Shown: positions 25,014 to 32,787 of the stretch, in pieces
Position numbering within the stretch: the first letter of the stretch is position 1
How the letters are laid out: the number at the start of each line of letters is the position of its first letter
Origin: Neobacillus niacini
GTDB lineage: Bacteria; Bacillota; Bacilli; Bacillales; Cytobacillaceae
Reading direction: 5' to 3'
NCBI RefSeq assembly: GCF_023715785.1
Contig: NZ_JAMBOX010000023.1
Coordinates: 1-55,435, forward strand
Length of the DNA stretch: 55,435 nucleotides
Translations under genes and position numbers: made by a program
The notes under the pieces: generated by a model
Databases searched by the model: none
What the model was told of the DNA's origin: nothing
What the model saw: the letters and a program-made list of their open reading frames with translations, nothing else

Positions 25014-25772
25014 ATGGCTGAAAAAACAGTGAAATTTATTATACAACGTCAGGATAACGAGAATTCTGCCCCTTATGAGGAGGAATTTGAAGTTCCATAT
25101 CGCCCGGGTATGAACGTTATTTCGGCATTAATGACGGTTCAGAGAAACCCAGTCAATGCAAAAGGACAAGCTACAAGCCCAGTCACTTGGGATATGAACT
25201 GTCTTGAAGAGGTTTGCGGTGCGTGTTCGATGGTGATTAATGGCAAGCCGCGCCAATCTTGTTCGGCACTTGTCGACCAATTAGAGCAGCCAATCCGTTT
25301 GGCGCCAATGCGGACATTCCCGGTTGTCCGCGACCTGCAGGTTGACCGCAGCCGTATGTTTGATGCGTTGAAGAAGGTTAAAGCTTGGATTCCAATTGAC
25401 GGAACCTACGACTTGGGGCCTGGGCCGCGTATGCCTGAGAAAAAACGTCAGTGGGCATATGAGCTTTCCAAATGTATGACTTGCGGCGTCTGCCTTGAGG
25501 CATGCCCGAACGTCAACAGCAAATCCAATTTTATCGGACCACAGCCATTATCGCAGGTTCGTTTGTTCAATGCCCATCCAACTGGTGCGATGAATAAAGC
25601 GGAACGCCTTGAAACGATTATGGGTGAAGGCGGCCTTGCCAACTGCGGTAACTCGCAAAACTGCGTTCAATCCTGCCCGAAAGGGATTCCGTTGACTACC
25701 TCCATCGCAGCCTTGAACCGTGAAACGACCATTCAAGCGTTCCGTAACTTCTTCGGAAGCGATCAGGACTAA
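25014..25772 (+). CDS. sdhB: Succinate dehydrogenase iron-sulfur subunit
   Basis: A 252-residue subunit with cysteine clusters for three centres: 2Fe-2S (CLEEVCGACSMV with the later C of PRQSC), 4Fe-4S (CMTCGVCLEACPN) and a third cluster (CGNSQNCVQSCPKG). It passes electrons from SdhA to the SdhC hemes. AAGGGGAG precedes the ATG; a strong hairpin terminator closes the operon. Confidence 0.98.
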   Translation: MAEKTVKFIIQRQDNENSAPYEEEFEVPYRPGMNVISALMTVQRNPVNAKGQATSPVTWDMNCLEEVCGACSMVINGKPRQSCSALVDQLEQPIRLAPMRTFPVVRDLQVDRSRMFDALKKVKAWIPIDGTYDLGPGPRMPEKKRQWAYELSKCMTCGVCLEACPNVNSKSNFIGPQPLSQVRLFNAHPTGAMNKAERLETIMGEGGLANCGNSQNCVQSCPKGIPLTTSIAALNRETTIQAFRNFFGSDQD

Positions 25773-25781
25773 TACAAAACA

Positions 25782-25819
25782 AAATCCTTCTTTTTCATAC
25801 GTGAAAAGGAAGGTTTTTT
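25782..25819 (+). terminator. sdhCAB terminator
   Basis: AAATCCTTCTTTTTCA pairs with TGAAAAGGAAGGTTTTTT around a four-base loop, followed by the T-run. Confidence 0.85.
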
Positions 25820-25900
25820 GTATCTTTACGATAGGCTGTACATGTATTGTTTGTTATACTATTAGTAACAATGCCAATATGTAAAAGGTAGGTCCAAAAG

Positions 25901-26482
25901 GTGAAATCGAAATTTCCTCTTTTCATTATTTTAATAGGTTTAATTGTACTTGGAATTGGTATTTGGCAAATCATCGATACCAAAATGCAAACGAATGCTT
26001 CCCTTGAGACAGCCAAGAAACTGGTAAAAGCGAATGCCTCTAATCCTGAGAAAGCCCAAACTTTCTCGGAAACACCACCGGACTTCGGTGACGCTGTAGG
26101 CATCCTGGATATTCCAAAAATTAAGGCAGAACTTGCCATCATTGAAGGGACGGATCCGGATGATCTGGAAAAAGGCGTCGGCCATTACAAAGGGTCTTTT
26201 TTTCCTGGCGATCATGGTCAAATCGTTTTATCTGGGCATCGGGACACGGTATTCAGGCGATTGGGAGAACTTAAAATAGGTGATTCATTAAATATGCAAA
26301 TGCCATATGGGAATTACACTTACGAAATTACCCACACTAAAATCGTCAAAGCAGATGATACTAGCATTATCACGCTGCAAAACGAAGAGGAAGAGTTAAT
26401 CTTAACCACCTGTTATCCGTTTCGTTATGTTGGAAATGCGCCTGACCGGTATATTATTTATGCGAAATTGAAAAGCTCCTAG
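25901..26482 (+). CDS. Class D sortase
   Basis: A 193-residue transpeptidase: a signal-anchor helix (about 5-22), a short stalk and a sortase domain. The catalytic triad is visible: His113 in LSGHRDT, Cys171 in LILTTCYPF and Arg183 in APDRYI. The GILDIPKIKAELAIIEGTD start of the barrel fits class D. It would cut LPxTA/LPxTG-like signals and attach surface proteins to peptidoglycan. The start is a GTG with a moderate AGGTAGG. No sorting substrate is encoded nearby, so it acts on proteins made elsewhere, perhaps during sporulation. Confidence 0.9.
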   Translation: MKSKFPLFIILIGLIVLGIGIWQIIDTKMQTNASLETAKKLVKANASNPEKAQTFSETPPDFGDAVGILDIPKIKAELAIIEGTDPDDLEKGVGHYKGSFFPGDHGQIVLSGHRDTVFRRLGELKIGDSLNMQMPYGNYTYEITHTKIVKADDTSIITLQNEEEELILTTCYPFRYVGNAPDRYIIYAKLKSS

Positions 26483-26499
26483 ACAGAAGGGGCTTTTTC
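26471..26499 (+). terminator. Sortase gene terminator
   Basis: AAAAGCTCC pairs with GGGGCTTTTT across the stop codon; a T-run follows. Confidence 0.65.
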
Positions 26500-26558
26500 A
26501 TTTTTTTAACGTGTTTTTATCCTTTTTAAAAAATCATCTTCCTCAAGTAATTATAGTC

Positions 26559-26586
26559 ACTACCTATGCATATTTCACATATGATA
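26559..26586 (+). promoter_or_regulatory. Sigma-K-type promoter of gerE
   Basis: AC (26559-26560), 17 bases, then CATATGATA (26578-26586) matches the sigma-K pattern AC-N17-CATANNNTA. In B. subtilis gerE is a late mother-cell gene read by sigma-K. The promoter remains intact although the gene it serves is interrupted. Confidence 0.65.
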
Positions 26587-26649
26587 TGGTGACTAAATAT
26601 ATACCCACCCCCGGTGCATAACTGGCGAAGGCAAGGAGGGTCACAATAC

Positions 26650-26826
26650 TTGAAGGAGAATGAATATACTCACAAGCCGTTACTCACCAAACGAGAAAGA
26701 GAAGTATTCGAACTGTTGGTACAAGACAAGACTACAAAAGAGATCGCTGGCGAATTATTCATAAGCGAGAAAACGGTTCGAAATCATATTTCTAATGCCA
26801 TGCATAGTGTTTGCAAACCTCGATAA
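26650..26826 (+). CDS. gerE: gerE 5' part, interrupted after the HTH
   Basis: The frame starts with TTG at 26650 after GGAGGG and reads MKENEYTHKPLLTKREREVF, then VQDKTTKEIA, ISEKTVRNHISNAM, almost identical to B. subtilis GerE, a 74-residue LuxR-type late-sporulation regulator. After NAM (ATG at 26800-26802) the expected QKLGVKGRSQAVVELL tail is missing. Six unrelated codons follow, then a stop, giving 58 residues. The last helices, needed for the dimer, are gone. The genes that should follow gerE are absent too, so this is an insertion point rather than a point mutation. The missing 3' part is not in the window on either strand. Confidence 0.9.
   Translation: MKENEYTHKPLLTKREREVFELLVQDKTTKEIAGELFISEKTVRNHISNAMHSVCKPR
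26800..26818. other. Inferred left junction (att-like) of a gerE-intervening element
   Basis: gerE similarity ends within or just after ATGCA at 26800-26804. Small palindromes cluster here (ATGCAT at 26800-26805, GTTTGCAAAC at 26809-26818). The exact crossover sequence cannot be fixed without the other junction. Confidence 0.6.
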
Positions 26827-26919
26827 ACATTGATAAATCAAGGTTTTGTTAATAGTTGAAAATTTTCTAGGGTCGTCCCTCGATGACACAGGCATATATT
26901 GTCATTGAGGTGATGCAGC

Positions 26920-27045
26920 ATGAGTCAGTCGTCTTCTCCGTTGAAGTTGGGTAAAGAAACCTATGGAACAATGAAAATTGAAGAAGCTTTTCTTAAAGCA
27001 CTTGAGCATTACTTTGGGAGAGGTAAGAGCCAGAGTGAAAAGTGA
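26920..27045 (+). CDS. Small 41-residue protein at the element's gerE-side end
   Basis: ATG at 26920 with GAGGTGATG seven bases before it opens 41 codons (MSQSSSPLKLGKETYGTMKI, then EEAFLKALEHYFGRG and a basic tail). It ends before a hairpin (27060-27094), so it looks like an independent small transcript. The C-terminal half is a predicted amphipathic helix. I do not recognise it. As the first gene inside the gerE junction it could be a recombination accessory or cargo; that is inference. Confidence 0.55.
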   Translation: MSQSSSPLKLGKETYGTMKIEEAFLKALEHYFGRGKSQSEK

Positions 27046-27059
27046 AAATGAATTTACCC

Positions 27060-27094
27060 AAGCCTTCTTTCCATATCAAATGGATGGAAGGCTT
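27060..27094 (+). terminator. Hairpin after the 41-residue gene
   Basis: AAGCCTTCTTTCCAT (27060-27074) pairs with ATGGATGGAAGGCTT (27080-27094) with a single mismatch; the T-run is poor. The following 245 bases to 27339 are AT-rich and I see no gene in them. Confidence 0.55.
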
Positions 27095-27339
27095 ATTAAA
27101 TGAAATAAGTTGTTTTATTTAAAAAGTACAATTGAACTATTATTCATGATATAAAATTACTATTTTTGTCACAATTTTGGTGGTAAATATGGTAGAATTA
27201 TCATGTTTGTTGTCAAATTAAGTTGAATATTCGCTGTTTGTTCATCTTTTTAAAGGTCATCTTTTAATTTTCTACAAAGTACATGATGGTATGAAATTAG
27301 ATTTTGGAATAGAAGAAGTATCAGAAATGGGGAGTAGTA

Positions 27340-27660
27340 GTGGCTGAAGATTATAGAAAATATAGTGATTGGCAGTTAGAAAATGAATATGAAAGAACTG
27401 GAAAATACGCCGTGGAAAGGGAAATGGATAGAAGAGGATTACTGGATGAAGATGAAGACGAAGAATATGAAGAGGAAATACAAAGAGAAAAGGAATCCGA
27501 CAGCAAAGGGTCAATATTTTCGGGTATAATTGGGTTGCTTATTATTGCTACTATCATTGGTTTATTTATTGAACCTAAAGGAACAATTAAAATTGTAAAG
27601 ACAATATTTATGTTTATTGCTTATGGTATTTTAAAACTAATTGAATTAATTTTTTATTAA
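27340..27660 (+). CDS. Small acidic protein with two C-terminal membrane helices
   Basis: A 106-residue protein from a GTG at 27340, preceded by GGGGAG. The N-terminal half is highly charged (LDEDEDEEYEEEIQREKE); the C-terminal half has two hydrophobic stretches (about 58-75 and 85-106). I do not recognise a family. Together with the next gene it forms a pair of small membrane proteins on the gerE side of the island; a cell-surface or abortive-infection effector role would be speculation. Confidence 0.6.
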   Translation: MAEDYRKYSDWQLENEYERTGKYAVEREMDRRGLLDEDEDEEYEEEIQREKESDSKGSIFSGIIGLLIIATIIGLFIEPKGTIKIVKTIFMFIAYGILKLIELIFY

Positions 27661-27729
27661 GGTATTATTAGCTGTTACGAGAATTAACAATGTTGTTTTA
27701 CCAAACAAAAAAAAGTGGGGAGAAAGTTA

Positions 27730-28143
27730 ATGAATAACAAACATGTATTACAAATAATTGCTGGTTTCTTAGCGTTATTTAGTTTTTTGTCTGGATGGGT
27801 TATTACAGAAAATATAAGTGTGGTCTTTTCACCGTCTAACTTTCTGTCGAATCCAAATCATTATGTGCCGCTAAAAATTATATTTTTAGGGCTGCCAATT
27901 GCAGGAATATATAACATCTATTGTGGATTCACGAAGAAATCAAGTCCTTTGGCAAATTGGGGAAATGTTGTTATTTGCGTCTATTTGCTTATTGCTGTTA
28001 AAGGAGCTGTAGCGAAATCAGATTTACTTTATAGTGTTACATTAGGTTATTATATGTGCTTGTTATCGCTTATTGCTACTGGAATAAACATTTTTACCCT
28101 TAAAAGACAAATCAGCGGCGGTCAAAAAAACCATACTGCATAA
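27730..28143 (+). CDS. Four-helix membrane protein, unknown
   Basis: A 137-residue protein with four hydrophobic segments (about 5-25, 45-65, 75-95 and 100-122), separated by short loops, and a basic C-terminus. The ATG at 27730 follows GGGGAG; the GTG at 27715 overlaps that site. It lies 69 bases after the preceding small membrane protein, so the two may be expressed together. No domain is recognised. Confidence 0.6.
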   Translation: MNNKHVLQIIAGFLALFSFLSGWVITENISVVFSPSNFLSNPNHYVPLKIIFLGLPIAGIYNIYCGFTKKSSPLANWGNVVICVYLLIAVKGAVAKSDLLYSVTLGYYMCLLSLIATGINIFTLKRQISGGQKNHTA

Positions 28144-28160
28144 TGAAAAAGAGATTTAAA

Positions 28161-28206
28161 TAAAATGATGGTATAGAGTTATACGAACTCCTTTTCCATC
28201 ATTTTA
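28161..28206. terminator. Hairpin terminator after the membrane protein gene
   Basis: Perfect 11-base arms TAAAATGATGG (28161-28171) and CCATCATTTTA (28196-28206), with an inner GAGTT/AACTC stem, between two convergent genes; likely works in both directions. Confidence 0.7.
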
Positions 28207-28232
28207 TTTTATATTTGAATTATTATAGTTAA

Positions 28233-28350
28233 TGTCCTCATTTTGTCCTTATTCTGTCCTTATTCAGTGCGAAATATTTATTTTAACAGTGAATAAACCT
28301 TTCGTAATGTCCTTATTTTGTCCCTATTAATGTCCTCATTTGTCCTTATT
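28233..28350. repeat. Seven TGTCCTTATT-type repeats, phased at about 11 bases
   Basis: Units resembling TGTCCTTATT start at 28233, 28244, 28255, 28308, 28319, 28331 and 28341. The first three are exactly 11 bases apart; the second cluster of four has steps of 11, 12 and 10. One unit overlaps the last codons of the convergent AlbA_2 gene. The spacing near one helical turn suggests a protein-binding array or a degraded minisatellite. Confidence 0.7.
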
Positions 28351-30040
28351 CTTTTTCCAAAATGTATTTAGCACCAGGTCCTCTTCCTGTTACTCTTACG
28401 CCTTCATCGTATAGGGATTTCATTAAACGCTGAACTTGTTTTTGGTCATATCCCGTCATGGTACGTATTTCTTTATTGCGAAGGGGGCGGTCTTTTAAAA
28501 TGGATAATATTCTTATCTTAATCGCTTCGTCATCTAATATGGCTTGTCTTTCGTATGCCATAACCCCTTTTAATGGTTCAGAAGCCACTTTTGATAGTGT
28601 ATAGTAACGACCTCTTCCTCGACCGATTGCCTCGATAAGTTTCATATCAATGGATAATTTACTTAGAACCTCTCTTGCCTGTTCTTGATTTCGTTGTGTA
28701 ACTTCTGCAGCCGTCGCTGTATCAATTTCACCATGCCGCAATAAATATTGGAGTATTAAAAGATGGTCTGTATCCAAATGGTAGCCCTTATTTGTCATAG
28801 CATTGACAAAGTTTTTGAACCCATCATTTAATGGAGAAGCAATAAAAGTTAATTCAATATGGTTCCCTACCTCTCTATAGACAGGCGGTTCTTTTCCTTC
28901 AATAAGTAAAGAACGATAAATACGAGGAACACCTAAATTAGAACGGTTAACAAACTTTAATTTATCAAGCAGGTCCATTAAATGGCTATTTCTTGTTACA
29001 GAAGGGTGATGCAAAATATTTTGTGGTGTTATGCCACCAATAAATTCTCCAGGATTCGTAATGATTAGTTTATCCCTGTACTGCTTTAACATAACTGAGC
29101 CAGGCATACGGTAATCACGATGCCCAAAAGCATTTAATAAAGCTTCACGCAATGCTAATACAGGATATGTATGGAATTCTGGATGAATTAAGCCGGACTG
29201 AATCGTAACCAACGGATTATCAGAAGCAATGTATCTTTCTAATTCATATAGAGCTATAGGAATAGCCTGATTTCCATCTTCTTTAATAATATAGTCCGTA
29301 TCACTAACCATTTTTCTATATCCCCAACTATACTGAGGAATAATTCTGCTAATGGAATCAGATTTACCAACAAGTAATAAAGCCCCTTTTGTTAGATAAC
29401 CATTTTTTAAGGCACCAACAGATACAAGTAGGTCTTCATCATTCATTTGTTGAAGCATCTCTGGAGCTCGCTGTTCAACCAGTATTTCACGAATTTTTTC
29501 CATTGCAGAAGGGGAAAAGAGCTTTGTCCAATCTTCATATATTACTTCAGCAGTATAATCGTGTTCTGTCGTGGTTGAAACCATTTGCCTTCTTAAAGTT
29601 CCTGTAAAAGGAATACAATCCTTTCCTTGCCGAATTGTTGCAGCTCCATCAGTTGTAGTGTATGGTGGCATACCAGGATAAACATGCATGATTAGAATTT
29701 TCCCTGTTCCGATAGGTATGTCAACTTGTTCAAAATGTGGGGTTAGATGAGGGTCTGTTCTTTCATAAATGCGTTTTGAAATAGAATATAAATCTAATGA
29801 TGCTGGAACTCCTTTTATTGCTTCATGCTTTCCAGTCCTCTTATCGGCAACGCCGAAAACCACACTTCCCCCACCGCCATTAGCCATACAAACTGCCATT
29901 TTTATCATTAGCTTTATATTGTCATCAAAGCTTCGCTGGTTCCATTCTTTAAAATCTAGGTCTTGCCCTTCTAAATCGTCAGCTATTTTTCCGTTGTCTA
30001 ATTCATCTAATAATGTTATCAGTTCTAAAGTAGTTTTCAT
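28346..30040 (-). CDS. Schlafen AlbA_2 / HATPase_c_4 DNA-binding protein
   Basis: A 564-residue protein. The N-terminal AlbA_2 (Schlafen-like) domain is shown by DLEGQDLDFKEW and ANGGGGSVVFGVAD (about 20-65). It is followed by the HATPase_c_4 region typical of RecG-like regulators (ALREALLNAFGHRDY, ITNPGEFIGGITPQNIL, about 290-350). Two winged-helix segments lie near the C-terminus (about 430-560). Such proteins occur in defence islands and as transcriptional regulators. The upstream gap shared with the divergent helicase gene suggests common regulation. The phased repeat array lies at its 3' end. Catalytic function is not certain. Confidence 0.82.
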   Translation of the reverse strand: MKTTLELITLLDELDNGKIADDLEGQDLDFKEWNQRSFDDNIKLMIKMAVCMANGGGGSVVFGVADKRTGKHEAIKGVPASLDLYSISKRIYERTDPHLTPHFEQVDIPIGTGKILIMHVYPGMPPYTTTDGAATIRQGKDCIPFTGTLRRQMVSTTTEHDYTAEVIYEDWTKLFSPSAMEKIREILVEQRAPEMLQQMNDEDLLVSVGALKNGYLTKGALLLVGKSDSISRIIPQYSWGYRKMVSDTDYIIKEDGNQAIPIALYELERYIASDNPLVTIQSGLIHPEFHTYPVLALREALLNAFGHRDYRMPGSVMLKQYRDKLIITNPGEFIGGITPQNILHHPSVTRNSHLMDLLDKLKFVNRSNLGVPRIYRSLLIEGKEPPVYREVGNHIELTFIASPLNDGFKNFVNAMTNKGYHLDTDHLLILQYLLRHGEIDTATAAEVTQRNQEQAREVLSKLSIDMKLIEAIGRGRGRYYTLSKVASEPLKGVMAYERQAILDDEAIKIRILSILKDRPLRNKEIRTMTGYDQKQVQRLMKSLYDEGVRVTGRGPGAKYILEKE

Positions 30041-30262
30041 TCTCCGCCCTCCTTCTAATCCATTTTGATAACTAATATATAAGATTTGATATTACAATAA
30101 AAACTCCTTTTATTTATACAATAATTATATCCTAATCCTTCCAAGAAAGTAATTTTCTAAATTTGATATGTTGTTCATCAACATGATAGTCAAAATGTAA
30201 TTATATTTAGTCTGAACAGTCTAAATATTTTTGTGAATTAATGGTTAAAATTGCCTATGCTT

Positions 30263-30271
30263 TGTTATAAT
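30263..30271 (+). promoter_or_regulatory. Extended -10 promoter of the helicase operon
   Basis: TGTTATAAT (30263-30271) is an extended -10, 43 bases before the helicase start, without a clear -35. The 274-base divergent gap also holds imperfect inverted repeats (ATGTTG-TTCAT-CAACAT near 30167-30185 and TTTAG/CTAAA near 30206-30226) that could be operators. Confidence 0.45.
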
Positions 30272-30314
30272 TATTTTAGTTTAGCTATATAAAAGTGAGA
30301 GGGGATTATTTAGC

Positions 30315-32165
30315 TTGAGTTATTTCTTCGATGTTGTGCCTAATATTGAAAACAATAGTAAATTAAGAGACCCACAGATTGAAGCATATATAAAGATAAG
30401 AGAATATTTTGAAGAAAATCCATCAGGGGAGGCACTGGTTGTTTTACCTACTGGAACTGGAAAAAGTGGTCTCATTGCTATTGCACCCTATGGTGTCTCC
30501 CAAAATAGAGTTTTAGTAATTACACCAGGATTAGTCACAAAACAAAGTGTAGTAAAAACTCTTCACCCTATGGAAGAAAACTTTTGGTTAAATCTAGATG
30601 TAATTTTTGACCCAAAAGATATGCCCGTCGTGGAAGAATACGAAGCTGATATGCTGGATTCAAGCTTAGAAAAATGCAACTTTGTAATCGCAAATGTTCA
30701 TAAGCTTTATAAGGATAAGAATAGTTCACTGTTGAATAGAGTGCCGCAGGACTTTTTCGATTTAATAATTATTGATGAAGCTCATCATTCAGTAGCAAAC
30801 ACATGGAAAAATGCTCTTGATTACTTCTCAGAAGCAAAAAAACTTCATTTGACTGGTACACCTTTTAGAGGTGATAAGAAGGAATTGCCAGGAGAGGAAA
30901 TACATAATACTCCATTAGCTGAAGTGATGGCTCTAAAATATGTGAAATGGTTAAGGAAAAAAACGATTACAAACCCTAATTTATTCTTCACTATCCCAGG
31001 TGAAGATGTTCGCCTTACAAAAGATGAGGTATTAGAACTAAAAGAAAAAGAATGGTTAGAAAAATCCGTAGCCTTATCAAAGGAATGTTCTATTGATGTT
31101 ATTGATGAAAGTATTAACCAATTAAATGAAATTAAACAATATTCACCTAATGTTCCACATAAAATACTTGCAGTTGCTTGCAGCATTAATCATGCCAAGG
31201 ATATTTCTAATTGGTATAGGGAAAAAGGAAAAAGTGTTACTATTGTTCACAGTGGTATGGACTCTGAAGAATTAGAAAACGCTTTTATTAATATTGAGAG
31301 CCATGAATGCGAAGTTGTCGTATCAGTCAATATGTTAATGGAAGGCTACGACCATAAATATTTAACTGTACTTGCCTTATTCAGACCTTATAGAAGTTTA
31401 AATGCATTCGCTCAGGTAGTGGGAAGAGTTTTACGAGCTATTCCTGAAGATGAGATTACAAACTTTGCTATAGACAATAATGCTGTCGTAATCTATCATA
31501 AAGAAATTGGTTTAGACACAATGTGGGATTACTTTTCTAATGAAGTAGAAAAAAGTAAAAGAATTCCTGTAAAGGAATATGCTATATCTGACAGAGAGTA
31601 TGTAAAAAGAGAAATCGTTTATGCGAGTGTTGAAAAGGATGAATATTTTGTAAGTGATGAAGATTCGTTCTTAGACGGCATGGATTTTAATCAACTCTTT
31701 AAAGATGCCCGAGAAGAAGTAGATAGAAATGTTAATAAAAAGATAGAGGCATTACGGAATTCAGGAATATTATCCGAGGAAGAAGTGGCTGCGACAGCAG
31801 AAACACTGAGAAAAACCGAAGTTCAAAGGAAAAAAGGGCAGATAGATGAAATTCTTTTGTCTAAACGACCTGAATTACTTCGAAAAAAATCTAGGAGTTT
31901 CTTGTATAACAGTGCTAATGAAGCGGCTAATGCAATTTTAGAAGAAAACGGCATAAATCCTAAAGAGAATACATTGTATGATAAATTCCAAAGATTAATT
32001 CCTGGCTTAAAACCAACTACAACTAATGATGGTATTCTTGTTTGGTATATAAATATACGACTTACCAAAAAATATGGTCCTGTTAAGAAGAGGGAACCAG
32101 AGCAACTGCTAGCGTCTCAGAAATATCTAGAGGTGGTTGTTGAAGAAATAAGGAGGATGCTGTAG
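30315..32165 (+). CDS. SF2 DEAH-box helicase of a two-gene defence-like unit
   Basis: A 616-residue superfamily 2 helicase (type III restriction/UvrB-like). Motif I is LPTGTGKSGL (about 46-55), motif II IIIDEAHHS, motif III LTGTPFRG, with later SVNMLMEGYDH and the motif VI region FAQVVGRVLRA. The C-terminal 200 residues are charged and not assigned. It starts with TTG after AGAGGGG. The next gene begins one base after the stop, with its Shine-Dalgarno sequence inside this gene, so both products are probably stoichiometric partners. No nuclease domain is evident. Confidence 0.85.
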   Translation: MSYFFDVVPNIENNSKLRDPQIEAYIKIREYFEENPSGEALVVLPTGTGKSGLIAIAPYGVSQNRVLVITPGLVTKQSVVKTLHPMEENFWLNLDVIFDPKDMPVVEEYEADMLDSSLEKCNFVIANVHKLYKDKNSSLLNRVPQDFFDLIIIDEAHHSVANTWKNALDYFSEAKKLHLTGTPFRGDKKELPGEEIHNTPLAEVMALKYVKWLRKKTITNPNLFFTIPGEDVRLTKDEVLELKEKEWLEKSVALSKECSIDVIDESINQLNEIKQYSPNVPHKILAVACSINHAKDISNWYREKGKSVTIVHSGMDSEELENAFINIESHECEVVVSVNMLMEGYDHKYLTVLALFRPYRSLNAFAQVVGRVLRAIPEDEITNFAIDNNAVVIYHKEIGLDTMWDYFSNEVEKSKRIPVKEYAISDREYVKREIVYASVEKDEYFVSDEDSFLDGMDFNQLFKDAREEVDRNVNKKIEALRNSGILSEEEVAATAETLRKTEVQRKKGQIDEILLSKRPELLRKKSRSFLYNSANEAANAILEENGINPKENTLYDKFQRLIPGLKPTTTNDGILVWYINIRLTKKYGPVKKREPEQLLASQKYLEVVVEEIRRML

Positions 32166-32166
32166 T

Positions 32167-32592
32167 GTGAAAAGGAAAAGACTAATTGAAGACAAGTTAA
32201 ACAATCTAATAAAATTGTTGCTTACTTCAGGTGTTCAGCCATCGGAACTAGCCGATAATGTTTTTTTAAGTGATTATAAATTTATTAAGTTTTTTAAACA
32301 GAACCATTCAATAATAGGAGAACTTACATTTGAAGAAATAATAGGAAATAAATCAACCGATATAATACTAAGGTATTTCTATGATTCTTCAAAAAAAGTT
32401 GTCCAGATTGAAGAGGAAATATATGGAGAAATCACATTGTTATGGAGTAGAGAATCTAAGGAAGCTGAATTAATTAATGAGATAGTAAATTTATTAAAAG
32501 AATTAGATTTAAACAAGGTTTCAGAGTTTATTTCGTCTTTACCAACAGAATTATCGAATAAAATCAAGCGTGAATTGCAGAAAGTGGCATAA
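32167..32592 (+). CDS. Helicase-coupled small protein, unknown
   Basis: A 141-residue, mostly helical, charged protein starting with GTG at 32167, one base after the helicase stop; AGGAGG lies ten bases upstream in the helicase 3' end. No transmembrane segment or known motif is seen. The N-terminus (RLIEDKLNNLIKLLLTSGVQ, then PSELADNVFLSD) could be a small DNA-binding or adaptor fold. Its coupling to the helicase and the perfect terminator after it define a two-gene operon. Function unknown. Confidence 0.7.
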   Translation: MKRKRLIEDKLNNLIKLLLTSGVQPSELADNVFLSDYKFIKFFKQNHSIIGELTFEEIIGNKSTDIILRYFYDSSKKVVQIEEEIYGEITLLWSRESKEAELINEIVNLLKELDLNKVSEFISSLPTELSNKIKRELQKVA

Positions 32593-32617
32593 AACCTTGG
32601 CTAGCCAAGGTTTTTTA
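32591..32617 (+). terminator. Terminator of the helicase operon
   Basis: A perfect palindrome of 12-base arms, AAAACCTTGGCT with AGCCAAGGTTTT, and a T-run, directly after the stop. Confidence 0.8.
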
Positions 32618-32787
32618 ATTTCCCTTTTATAGTTCGGGAAAGCGTTTACCTTTTATGCTGAACGAACATTGTTAATAATAATAAAAAAGATTCGTTAATG
32701 AAATTGATAGCGACGTAAATACATTTATAAGAAAGTTAAGATTGGCTTTATTAAAAATTTTATAAGAAATATACAGAGGTGAGGCTA

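Noticed and set aside
28233..28350. CRISPR array
   Set aside because: Repeats are about 10 bases, spacing is about 11 bases with no unique spacers, and no cas gene is present.
32635..32650. cre-like sequence GGAAAGCGTTTACC
   Set aside because: It deviates from the CcpA consensus at both ends and lies in the island just after a terminator; too weak to call.
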